From Prevotella sp. (GTDB lineage: Bacteria; Bacteroidota; Bacteroidia; Bacteroidales; Bacteroidaceae), in contig JAFTFX010000017.1 in the NCBI GenBank assembly GCA_017458225.1, positions 1-64,000 of the forward strand: DNA of 64,000 nt. Reading direction: 5' to 3'. Position 1 is the stretch's first letter; the number at the start of each line of letters is the position of its first letter. Made by a program: the position numbers and the translations under genes. Below, one piece after another: positions 50,750-58,695 of the stretch. The notes below the pieces were generated by a model that ran no database searches, was not told where the DNA came from, and was given only the letters and a program-made list of their open reading frames with translations.

Positions 50750-52021
50750 ATGATGGACAAGCAGATTTTGAAGCAAATTCTTCGCGAAAACCAGCAGGAG
50801 GTTGAGCGCTATGTTGTTATGCCTCGAAACATTCAGCTCGACGGATTTCCCTGTAGGGTGCTCGTTGGAGTGCGCCGATCAGGAAAGTCTTATATGCTAT
50901 ATCACCGCATACAGCAGTTGCTCGCAGAGGGCCATAAGTGGGATGAAATGCTCTATCTGAATTTTGAGGATGAGCGTCTTGGCAACTTCACGGCCAATGA
51001 CTTCAACCTGCTGCTGGAGTGCCATCAGGAAATGTACGGAAAGCGGCCAATGCTCTTTCTCGACGAGATACAGAACATCGACGGGTGGCATAAGTTTAGC
51101 CGAAGAATGGCCGACAGCAAGTACACCATCTACATCACCGGTTCGAATGCCAAAATGCTCTCTGGCGAGATCAACACCACCCTTGGCGGCCGTTTCCTCA
51201 CCACTGAGGTCTACCCCTACAGCTTCAGGGAATATCTGTCTGTCCACGAGGTACCTGCTGGCGAATTAGACCTGCTGCCCACCGAAGGACGTGCCCGTGT
51301 GGTGCGCTGCTTTAATGACTATCTGAACTTTGGCGGACTCCCTGCTGCAGCACTTCTTCCCACCAAGCGCGACTATCTGAGTAGCGTCTATCAGAAAATC
51401 TACATGGGCGACATCATCGCCCGCAATAAGATTACCAATGTGGCAGGCATCCGTGTGTTGGTCAGAAAACTGGCTGAGAGCGTATGCCGCCCTATCTCAT
51501 ACAACCGCATCAATAACCTCCTGTCGAGTGTAGGCGGCAAACTCAGTCTGGCCACCACCATCAAGTATGTAGATTACTGTGAAGACGCATGGCTGCTGCT
51601 GCGACTGCGCAACTATGCCACCAGCCTTGCCGACAGGGAGAGCAACAGCAAATATTACTTTATTGACAGCGGCATCTTGAACTTATTCTTGATTAATAAG
51701 GAGGCCATGCTATTGGAAAATCTCGTAGCCCTGCAACTGTTCCGTTCCTATGGTTATGATTCGGAAAACGAGCGCGTGTTCTTCTATAATGATAAATATG
51801 AAGTTGACTTCTATATTCCTGAAGATGAACTGGCCATACAGGTAAGCTATTCACTTCATGACGAAGAAACTCGGAAACGAGAGGTGGAAGCTCTGCAGAA
51901 ACTGCCCAAGAGACTTTCCTGCAAGCGCCGCATCATAGTAACTTTTGATGAGGAGGAAACCATTACCGACTCTTTCGGCACCATTGAGGTTATCCCTGCC
52001 TGGAAATGGCTGTTGGAGTAA
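50750..52021 (+). CDS. AAA-type ATPase with DUF4143 domain
   Basis: The 423-residue product has the P-loop GVRRSGKS (G40-S47), Walker B MLFLDEIQNIDGWHKF and a C-terminal DUF4143-like region (YYFIDSGILNLFL, LLENLVALQLFRSYGY, EVDFYIPEDELAIQVSYSL, recalling a PD-(D/E)xK nuclease fold in which the expected Lys looks altered). Such ATPases are common accessory genes in Bacteroidetes; they often vary between strains and their role is unsettled. It interrupts the skp-murI region and converges with the damaged gene at 52056. Confidence 0.85.
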   Translation: MMDKQILKQILRENQQEVERYVVMPRNIQLDGFPCRVLVGVRRSGKSYMLYHRIQQLLAEGHKWDEMLYLNFEDERLGNFTANDFNLLLECHQEMYGKRPMLFLDEIQNIDGWHKFSRRMADSKYTIYITGSNAKMLSGEINTTLGGRFLTTEVYPYSFREYLSVHEVPAGELDLLPTEGRARVVRCFNDYLNFGGLPAAALLPTKRDYLSSVYQKIYMGDIIARNKITNVAGIRVLVRKLAESVCRPISYNRINNLLSSVGGKLSLATTIKYVDYCEDAWLLLRLRNYATSLADRESNSKYYFIDSGILNLFLINKEAMLLENLVALQLFRSYGYDSENERVFFYNDKYEVDFYIPEDELAIQVSYSLHDEETRKREVEALQKLPKRLSCKRRIIVTFDEEETITDSFGTIEVIPAWKWLLE

Positions 52022-52055
52022 CGGAAAGCCCTTACAACCGAATAGCCCAAAACAT

Positions 52056-52940
52056 TTATGGCTTTCTACTTTTATCCAAAGAAATCGTTTCAAAAATAGT
52101 ATATTCATTAATACCTACTATATATTTTTCTTTTTTTTCGATATTAAACATATAATTGTCACCTATTATTTCATGCATATACAATTCCGCATTCAATGTT
52201 GAATATGTCTTAAAATCCTCTTCGCTTGAATAAGTTATATAATATTTACGTTTCCACGGCAAATCATTTTCATCAAAGGTCCTTGTCTCACCTCGTTTTA
52301 CAATGCCTCTTGTCAACCCCAATTCATATGGTCTTAAGTGTAACTTCCAAGAATATCCAAAACGCTCAGCCTCTTCTATTGGCTCATAGTTAGCATAGGC
52401 TAATACATGTCCACTTTTAGTCTTGGCCCAATGTTCGTCTGTCAAGTTTCTATTTCCATGAGGTGGAATGGCAATAACCCTTTGTTGGGCATAAGTTCTC
52501 GATACAGAATTTGACGTTCCTCCACCTACATTTACCCCATCAGCCAGCTGGCCGACAATTCCACCAAATCCAAGAGCACCAGCAACACTCCCTAATCCTA
52601 TTGAAACTCCAGTTGCTCCTCCATGATTAACGGTTATTTGCTCAGAATTATCATAATAACAGAATGCTTTACCTTCACTTTCCAACCTAAAGCAATTTCC
52701 CTTGTCAATATAAATAGTACGATCAGTTTTGTTTGTTAACCTAATATTGTAGATATAGTCTGGCAATCCTCCCATTATAGGAATTTCAATTAATTCGGCA
52801 ATAAACTCCATTTCTATTTCTTCGTTGGACAAAATAGAGTTGTTTTTGATACCATAGATTACGATACCAGTTAGTGAGTCATATTCTTTAGCTTTTATTT
52901 TCTGAGTCGGTTTGTATATTTTGTTGTATATTGAAAGCAA
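52056..52940 (-). pseudogene. Hypothetical protein, apparently 5'-truncated
   Basis: The frame encodes about 294 residues with beta-rich segments (YIYNIRLTNKTDRTIYIDKG) and a Gly-rich stretch (GVSIGLGSVAGALGFGGIVG). The only start available is a TTG at 52940; the frame stays open 12 codons further (KDADARNAELLS) to a stop, with no ATG or GTG and no signal peptide, although the residues read like the interior of an exported protein. A dispersed hairpin repeat (52987-53039) sits at the point where the 5' part would be. AT-rich. I do not recognise the family. Confidence 0.6.
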
Positions 52941-52986
52941 TTCGGCATTTCTCGCATCCGCATCCTTTTTAATGTGGATTCATCAA

Positions 52987-53039
52987 TTAAACTGAAACGA
53001 AGAAACTTTTTGCCGAAAAACAGCTAAAAAGTCCCTTCG
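52987..53039 (-). repeat. Dispersed hairpin repeat, copy 2
   Basis: Opposite-orientation copy of 19827-19878, about 92% alike by eye, with the same GCAAAAAGT hairpin arm and CAGTTTAA end. It abuts the broken 5' end of the gene at 52056 and the 22-bp array at 53056. Confidence 0.75.
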
Positions 53040-53055
53040 GAAGGCTAATTCGAAA

Positions 53056-53202
53056 GTTAATGTCATCTTTTGCTGCAATTAGTATTGAATCTCGCTGTAG
53101 TTAATATTGAACCACGCTCTGATTAACGTCAGATTAGAGCGAGACTTGACGTTAAACAGAGCGAGAAATGACGCTAATTAGAGCGAAACTTGACGCTTAT
53201 TG
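53056..53202. repeat. 22-bp array element with dyad-symmetric halves, copy 2
   Basis: Same length and unit order as 38459-38605: units start at 53056, 53078, 53100, 53122, 53144, 53166 and 53188. The first and last units are the best conserved between copies; units 3 and 4, around the dyad centre, differ most. Confidence 0.9.
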
Positions 53203-53253
53203 TTGGAATCAAATAAAAATACTACATATTATTCTTTCTATTCGCACTTCTAT

Positions 53254-53340
53254 TCGGAATTTATTGTAATTTTACAGAAAATTCCGAATAAAACATTGCG
53301 CCTAATCGGAATTTATTGTAATTTTGCAGAAAATTCCGAA
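53254..53340 (+). promoter_or_regulatory. Duplicated 35-bp dyad covering the promoter of the second AAA/DUF4143 gene
   Basis: A 35-base segment with arms TCGGAATTT and AAATTCCGA occurs at 53254-53288 and 53306-53340, 52 bases apart. The second copy contains a -7 box TAATTTTG (53319-53326) and ends four bases before the ATG at 53345; the first has TAATTTTA instead. The layout suggests an operator for autoregulation. Confidence 0.65.
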
Positions 53341-53344
53341 CAAA

Positions 53345-54601
53345 ATGGCAAAATACATTCAGAGAGAGACCTATCTTCGTCAACTTATTGACAGAAAGGA
53401 CAATGGCGAAATCAAAATAATTACGGGTCCAAGACGCTGTGGCAAATCTTGGTTGTTGAGTCGTATCTATAAGGATTACTTATTACAAACTGGTGTCCCA
53501 GAAGAAAATATCATTATTATTTCGTTTGACATTGATGACGATGAGGATACTGGTGACTTAACCGATCGGCAAGCTCTGAAACAATATCTTTATAGCCGTA
53601 TCACTTCAGACAACAGTCCATATTACATTATATTGGACGAAGTTCAGGAGGTTGATGGCTTTGAAAAAATAGTGAACGGCCTAAATGCTAAAGACAATGT
53701 TGACGTATATTTGACTGGCAGTAACTCGCATTTTCTTTCTTCCGACATCAAGACTATTTTCCGAGGCCGAGGAGATGAGGTGCGGGTCTATCCCTTCTCA
53801 TTTAAAGAGTTCTGCACAGACCGTACAGAACCCATCAGGGAGCTATGGAAAGAGTATTATACGTATGGTGGAATGCCTGGCCTGCTCAAGCAGCGAACAC
53901 CTGAACAGAAGGTGGCGTATCTTCAGCGTTTATGGGAAAAGACTTATCTGGATGATGTTGTGGAGCGCCATCATGTCAAAAATCGTAACGCGCTATCGGC
54001 TTTGGCCGATGCCTTGTGTTCTTCGATAGGGTCGCTAACTAACCCAAACCGTATCAGTAATATTTTAAAAAGTGTTCAGAATGTCAAGATTGATTCTGAA
54101 ACAGTGGCCAACTATATGGCCTATCTGGAAGGGGCTTTCTTGTTTGAGGGGGCGAAAAGATACAATCTCAAAGGAAACAAATATTTCGAAAGCATTAAGA
54201 AGTATTACTCCGTCGATATAGGGCTAAGAAACTCCAAATTGAACTTTCGCCAACAGGAGATAACTCATATCATGGAAAATGTAATCTACAACGAACTTCG
54301 CATGCGAGGCTATACCGTAGATGTGGGCTTAGTGGAAGCACGTGAAATGCGAGAAGGCAGAATGGAGTATATAAAATATGAAATAGACTTCATAGCCAAC
54401 AATGGAACCGAAAAATACTATATACAGTCGGCTTATGCGTTGGATTCTGAAGAAAAACGTCAACAAGAGCTGAAATCACTTCTGAAGATAGATGACAGTT
54501 TCTGCAAGATAGTCATTATAGGTGATGACATCGCAGAATACACTGATGACAAAGGCATTCGCTTCATGGGATTGTTCCAGTTCCTGCAAGGACAATTATA
54601 A
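53345..54601 (+). CDS. AAA-type ATPase with DUF4143 domain (second copy)
   Basis: The 418-residue product has the P-loop TGPRRCGKSW (K34), Walker B YYIILDEVQEVDGFEK, a sensor-like YLTGSNSHFLSS, and the DUF4143 C-terminal part (YYSVDIGLRNSKLNF, MENVIYNELRMRGY, KYEIDFIANNGTEKYYIQS). It is only distantly similar to the ATPase at 50750. ATG at 53345 is chosen over an in-frame TTG at 53324 that lies within the promoter dyad. AT-rich relative to bamA or uppS. A bidirectional terminator separates it from skp copy 2. Confidence 0.88.
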   Translation: MAKYIQRETYLRQLIDRKDNGEIKIITGPRRCGKSWLLSRIYKDYLLQTGVPEENIIIISFDIDDDEDTGDLTDRQALKQYLYSRITSDNSPYYIILDEVQEVDGFEKIVNGLNAKDNVDVYLTGSNSHFLSSDIKTIFRGRGDEVRVYPFSFKEFCTDRTEPIRELWKEYYTYGGMPGLLKQRTPEQKVAYLQRLWEKTYLDDVVERHHVKNRNALSALADALCSSIGSLTNPNRISNILKSVQNVKIDSETVANYMAYLEGAFLFEGAKRYNLKGNKYFESIKKYYSVDIGLRNSKLNFRQQEITHIMENVIYNELRMRGYTVDVGLVEAREMREGRMEYIKYEIDFIANNGTEKYYIQSAYALDSEEKRQQELKSLLKIDDSFCKIVIIGDDIAEYTDDKGIRFMGLFQFLQGQL

Positions 54602-54656
54602 GCCCTAACTCCAACAACGCAGAAATATAGGCGTATAGCCTAAATATGCCACAAAG

Positions 54657-54693
54657 AAAACTCGCTGGATTCTTATAGGAGTCCAGCGAGTTT
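54657..54693. terminator. Bidirectional terminator between the AAA gene and skp copy 2
   Basis: AAACTCGCTGGA pairs with TCCAGCGAGTTT around a 12-base loop, with A and T runs on the two sides. It lies between convergent stops at 54601 and 54714. Confidence 0.8.
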
Positions 54694-54713
54694 GCATGAG
54701 GATCAGTTGGCTT

Positions 54714-55214
54714 TTACTTCAGTCCCAGCTGAGCTTTTACCTGTGTGGTGACATCGGTTGAGAGGGTGGTAGAGATGTAGGGGATGCCAGCTGTGAGGTC
54801 CATGATATAGACATAGCCACCGGCTTCGCCCACCTTCTTAATGGCATCGACAATCTTGGTGGTGATGGCCTGCATCTTCTCCTGCTGAGCCTGCTGCAGA
54901 GCCTGCTGGTTGTCCTGATAGCTCTGCTGAATCTTCTGATACATGTCCTGCAGGTCCTGCTGACGACGCTGCTTGATGTTCTCGGGCAGGGTGGCCTGCT
55001 CTTTCTCGAAAGCCTCGCCCTTCTTCTGCAGCTCGTCCTGCATCAGTTTCAGGTCGGCTTCGTACTGCTTGGTGAGGGCCTCGATATCGGTACGGGCCTG
55101 GGTGAACTCAGGCATGGCCTGCATGATCTCTGCAGAGTTGACGTGTCCGAACTTGGCCTGTGCCATGGCTGCCATGGGCAGCATCATCATAAGTGCTAAA
55201 AACAGTTTTTTCAT
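54714..55214 (-). CDS. OmpH/Skp family periplasmic chaperone, copy 2
   Basis: The 166-residue product has a signal peptide (LFLALMMMLPMAAMAQ) and the Skp layout FGHVNSAEIMQAMPEFTQ, long Gln/Glu/Lys-rich coiled coil (about 40-125), and YVYIMDLTAGIPYIS. It should hold outer-membrane proteins during transit. It is the last gene of the uppS-bamA-skp-skp run on this strand; in related genomes the third skp and murI follow directly. Confidence 0.92.
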   Translation of the reverse strand: MKKLFLALMMMLPMAAMAQAKFGHVNSAEIMQAMPEFTQARTDIEALTKQYEADLKLMQDELQKKGEAFEKEQATLPENIKQRRQQDLQDMYQKIQQSYQDNQQALQQAQQEKMQAITTKIVDAIKKVGEAGGYVYIMDLTAGIPYISTTLSTDVTTQVKAQLGLK

Positions 55215-55244
55215 TGTTTCGTTCTTTTTTATTTGTTGTTAATT

Positions 55245-55276
55245 TTTTCGATATTTCGACATTTCGATATTCCGAT
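55245..55276. repeat. 8-bp tandem repeat tract, consensus ATTTCGAT (four units)
   Basis: Units TTTTCGAT, ATTTCGAC, ATTTCGAT and ATTCCGAT follow without gaps between skp copies 1 and 2. Same unit as at 9049-9096 and likewise just 3' of a minus-strand gene. Confidence 0.75.
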
Positions 55277-55283
55277 ATTGCTA

Positions 55284-55850
55284 TTAATTTGAGTATCCCA
55301 GCTTGCGGAGCACCTCGTTGCTGATATCGACCTTCGGTGAGCCGAAGATGATGCCGGTATCGCTGGCACGGTCGAGCACCAGCTGGTAGCCGCGCAGGTC
55401 GGCAATGTCTTTGACAGCATTGTAGACTTCTTCCTGAATGGGCGACATGAGCGAGGTGCGCTTCTTGAACAGTTCGCCATCGGGGCCGAAGTACTTGCGC
55501 TTCAGCTCGGCTGCCTGTTTTTCTTTCTCCATGATAGCGTCCTGACGGGCCTTCTTCTGTTCGGCGGAGAGGAACACCACCTCGTTCTGATAGTTCTTGT
55601 ACATGGTCTGTGCCTCGGTAGAGAGGGCATCAACCTCAGCCTGCCATTTCTTCGACACCTGCGAGAGCTGCTCGTTGGCACGCTCGTAAGCTGGTATGTT
55701 CTTGAAGATATAGTCCATGTCGACCAAGGCAAACTTCTGCGCAGATGAAGTAAGGGGGATGAACAAGAGCAACAAGACCCACCCCCAGCCCCTCCCTGAA
55801 TGGAGGGGAGTAAATAGTTTGGCTATTTGCATTCTAAAATTGGTTTTCAT
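55284..55850 (-). CDS. OmpH/Skp family periplasmic chaperone, copy 1 (bamA-proximal)
   Basis: The 188-residue product has a Skp body (FALVDMDYIFKNIPAYERAN, charged helices, YQLVLDRASDTGIIFGSP). The signal peptide is unusual: MKTNFRMQIAKLFTPLHSGRGWGW precedes the hydrophobic VLLLLFIPLTSSAQ, and the FTPLHSGRGWG part is encoded by the palindromic element at 55775-55810. Export should still work since the hydrophobic core and cleavage site are intact. It follows bamA by 72 bases. Confidence 0.9.
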   Translation of the reverse strand: MKTNFRMQIAKLFTPLHSGRGWGWVLLLLFIPLTSSAQKFALVDMDYIFKNIPAYERANEQLSQVSKKWQAEVDALSTEAQTMYKNYQNEVVFLSAEQKKARQDAIMEKEKQAAELKRKYFGPDGELFKKRTSLMSPIQEEVYNAVKDIADLRGYQLVLDRASDTGIIFGSPKVDISNEVLRKLGYSN

Positions 55851-55920
55851 ATACAGAACTGATAAATATTATATTCTCTATGCATTCCCCTCCCTCGCAG
55901 GGAGGGGTTGGGGAGAGTCT
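55775..55920 (-). repeat. Inverted pair of palindromic elements at the bamA-skp junction
   Basis: Left element 55775-55810 (AGACCCACCCCCAGCCCCTC...) and right element 55887-55920 (CCCCTCCCTCGCAGGGAGGGG...GAGTCT) are in opposite orientation. The spacer of about 76 bases holds the skp copy 1 ATG (55848-55850). The bamA stop lies three bases beyond the right end. Confidence 0.85.
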
Positions 55921-55922
55921 CT

Positions 55923-58613
55923 TCAGAACTCTTGTCCGAGCACGAAGTGGAAGTTGCTGCCACCGCGCTGTTCCTGCGAGGTGCCCTGATAGACTTTGTC
56001 GAAGCCGTAGGCCCAGTCGATACCCATCAGACCCACCATTGGCAGGAAGATGCGCACGCCAACGCCGGCTGAGCGTTTCATCTCGAAGGGGTTGAACTTC
56101 TTCGTGTCGTTCCATGCATTACCTGCCTCAGCAAAGCCTAAGCCGTAGATGGTGGTATTGCCGAGCATGAAGGGATAGCGCAGCTCCACGGTGAAGCGGT
56201 CGTAGGCATAGCCCTCACTGCCGTAGGGAGTGAGCGAACCGTTCTCATAGCCACGCAGGCCGATGGTCTCCTGGGCATAGCTGGTGCTGTAGCCGCTCAT
56301 GCCGTCGCCACCCATGTAGAAGGTCTCAAAGGGCGACACCTTGTTCTTGTTGTACTTACCCAACAGGCCGGCCTCTACACGGGTCATCAGCACGAAGCAC
56401 TTCTGGCCTTCGGTCAGGGCTGTGAAGGTGCGGGTCTTGAACTTCCACTTATGGTATTCAATCCAGCGATATTTCTCCTGCTGCTCGGCCTCATACTGCT
56501 CGCGGTTGGTGTTGTAGGTCTCGGCCGTTGCCAGTTTGGAATAGTCTTTTCCGTCGAACAAAGACCAAGGCGGCGTGAGGGTGAGCGACAGCGAGAACTC
56601 GGAGCCGTGACGTGGGAAGAGCGGGTTGTCTGTAGACGTACGGGTCAGGGCCACGCCGAAGTTCAGGTTGTTACAGTTACCATTTGAGATCAAGCCGAAG
56701 TAGCGCCAGTCTTGCAGGATATAGCGCTGGTAGGCCACCGTGGTAGACAGCTGGAAGTAGTCGTCGGGCCAGCGCAGACGCTTACCCCATCCTACCGAGA
56801 TACCCAGCAGCTTGATGTACTTGTCGTCGTCCAGATAGCTGTCGTAGTTGTTATAGTAAGAGCCGTTGTAGGTGCCATAGCCACCCATGTAGCCATACAG
56901 CGAGTTCATCCACGAGTTGTTGTAGTAGCTGCTCGACACGTCGCTCTGCTTGGAGTAGTAGATACCGATATTGAAGGCATTGGGTCGCTTGCCGCCAAAC
57001 CATCCCGTAGAGTAGTTGGCCGACACGGAACTGTAGTAGCGGCCGTTGGTCTGGAAGTTCAGCCCTATCTGCTCGCCGTCGCCCGAAGGCATGATGCCGC
57101 GGTGCAACTTGTTCTTGCCGAAGAGGTTGCGCATGGAGAAGTTGGTGAACTTCACGCCGACGCGGCCGATGATGCCCGTCTGTCCCCAACCGAGCGAGAG
57201 CTCCAGCTGGTCGTTAGACTTCTGCTCCAGATTCCAGTTGATGTCCACGGTGCCATCTTCGTAGTTAGGCTTCACGTCGGGCTGCACTTTCTCTGGGTCG
57301 AAATAGCCCATTGAGGCAATTTCGCGTGCCGAACGCATCAGGGCATCCTTGGAAAAGAGGTCGCCGGGCTTGGTGCGCAGTTCACGGCGCACCACTTCCT
57401 CGTACAGGCGGTCGTTACCGAAGATACGCACGTTGCTCAGATGAGCCTGCGGACCTTCAAAGATTCGCATCTCCAGGTCGATAGAGTCGCCCACAATGTT
57501 AATCTCAGTAGGCTCGATGCTCGAGAACACGTAACCGTTGTTATAGTAGTAGTTGCCCACGGCATCGTCGTCGTCGCGCAGACGCTTGTTCAGCAGTTTC
57601 TGGTTGTAGACATCGCCTTTCTTCATGTTCAGCACCGCATTCAGATAGTCGGTTGTCACCACGGTGTTGCCCACCCAAGTGATGTTGCGCAGGAAGTATT
57701 TCTCGCCTTCCTCAATCTGCAGGTAGACGTTCAGGTGCTTCTCGTCGACCGTCCACACCGAGTCTTCCAGAATGGCAGCATCGCGGAAGCCCAGTTCGTT
57801 GTAGCGATCCATCAACTTCTCCTTGGCCTCTGTGTAACGCTCGGGCGTAAACTTCTTCGACTTGAAGAGGCTATACAGTTTGCCCGACTCATGAATCTTT
57901 CCGAAATGTCCCTTCGTGAAAATATTTCCCTTGATCTTACTGTCGGTCAGCTTATTGTTGCCGTCGAAGATGATGCGGCGCACCTTCATCTTGTCTTTCT
58001 TGTCAATGACTACATCGAGCACCACCTGATTCTTGCCCGTCACATCGTCGCGCTGCAAGATTTCAATCTCAGCATTCTTGTAGCCCTTGTCGTCGAAGTA
58101 TTTCTTGGCCAGAATCTTGGCACGGTCAATCAGGTTCTTCGTCAGGCTCATACCGCGAGCCATACCGATCTTTGCCTCCAGGTCTTCACGCTCGCCCTTC
58201 TTCACACCCGAATAGTTAATCTCCGTGATCTTCGGTCGCAAAGCCAGATGGAACGTCAGATAGACTTTCGAATCCACGATACTATCGGCGGTGATGGCGA
58301 CTTTCGAGAACAGTCCGTGTTTCCAGTAGCGCTTCACGGCCTCGGTAATCTCCGTGCCCGGCACGCTGACCACCTGACCGACCGAGAGTCCTGAAAGGTT
58401 GATGATGACATAGTCTTCGTAGCCTTCGATGCCCTCCACGTTGATGCCGCCAATCTCGCAACGGCGCGGCGTTCCGGCATAAGAGATGTCGACCTGCGCC
58501 ACTGCTTGGTCAGTGAGGAAAAAGGAAAAGACTAACAGGCAGACCCGCCACCAGCCCCTCCCTGTAGAGAGGAGAGTGGTCCGTTTTGCTGTTATTCCTT
58601 TGTTGATATTCAT
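55923..58613 (-). CDS. bamA: Outer membrane protein assembly factor BamA (Omp85)
   Basis: The 896-residue product has POTRA repeats (about 45-440; for example ITEINYSGVKKGEREDLEAK, VSVPGTEITEAVKRYW) and a C-terminal Omp85 barrel ending in F (FHFVLGQEF), with conserved VRGY-like IGLRGYENGSL in loop 6. BamA inserts beta-barrel proteins in the outer membrane. The signal peptide n-region carries LLSTGRGWW encoded by the palindromic element at 58541-58577. ATG at 58613 is chosen as the start nearest the signal peptide; an in-frame codon at 58640 is possible. It lies between uppS and skp. Confidence 0.94.
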   Translation of the reverse strand: MNINKGITAKRTTLLSTGRGWWRVCLLVFSFFLTDQAVAQVDISYAGTPRRCEIGGINVEGIEGYEDYVIINLSGLSVGQVVSVPGTEITEAVKRYWKHGLFSKVAITADSIVDSKVYLTFHLALRPKITEINYSGVKKGEREDLEAKIGMARGMSLTKNLIDRAKILAKKYFDDKGYKNAEIEILQRDDVTGKNQVVLDVVIDKKDKMKVRRIIFDGNNKLTDSKIKGNIFTKGHFGKIHESGKLYSLFKSKKFTPERYTEAKEKLMDRYNELGFRDAAILEDSVWTVDEKHLNVYLQIEEGEKYFLRNITWVGNTVVTTDYLNAVLNMKKGDVYNQKLLNKRLRDDDDAVGNYYYNNGYVFSSIEPTEINIVGDSIDLEMRIFEGPQAHLSNVRIFGNDRLYEEVVRRELRTKPGDLFSKDALMRSAREIASMGYFDPEKVQPDVKPNYEDGTVDINWNLEQKSNDQLELSLGWGQTGIIGRVGVKFTNFSMRNLFGKNKLHRGIMPSGDGEQIGLNFQTNGRYYSSVSANYSTGWFGGKRPNAFNIGIYYSKQSDVSSSYYNNSWMNSLYGYMGGYGTYNGSYYNNYDSYLDDDKYIKLLGISVGWGKRLRWPDDYFQLSTTVAYQRYILQDWRYFGLISNGNCNNLNFGVALTRTSTDNPLFPRHGSEFSLSLTLTPPWSLFDGKDYSKLATAETYNTNREQYEAEQQEKYRWIEYHKWKFKTRTFTALTEGQKCFVLMTRVEAGLLGKYNKNKVSPFETFYMGGDGMSGYSTSYAQETIGLRGYENGSLTPYGSEGYAYDRFTVELRYPFMLGNTTIYGLGFAEAGNAWNDTKKFNPFEMKRSAGVGVRIFLPMVGLMGIDWAYGFDKVYQGTSQEQRGGSNFHFVLGQEF

Positions 58614-58695
58614 ATTCTTATGTTGTTCTTGCTTATACATTTTTCCAGGGTCTATCTACTCCCCTCACTTACAGAGAGGGGGCGGGGGTGGGTCT
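58541..58695 (-). repeat. Inverted pair of palindromic elements at the uppS-bamA junction
   Basis: Left element 58541-58577 (AGACCCGCCACCAGCCCCTC...) and right element 58661-58695 (CCCCTCACTTACAGAGAGGG...GGGTCT) are in opposite orientation, about 83 bases apart. The spacer holds the bamA start; the uppS stop (58669-58671) lies in the right element. Confidence 0.85.
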
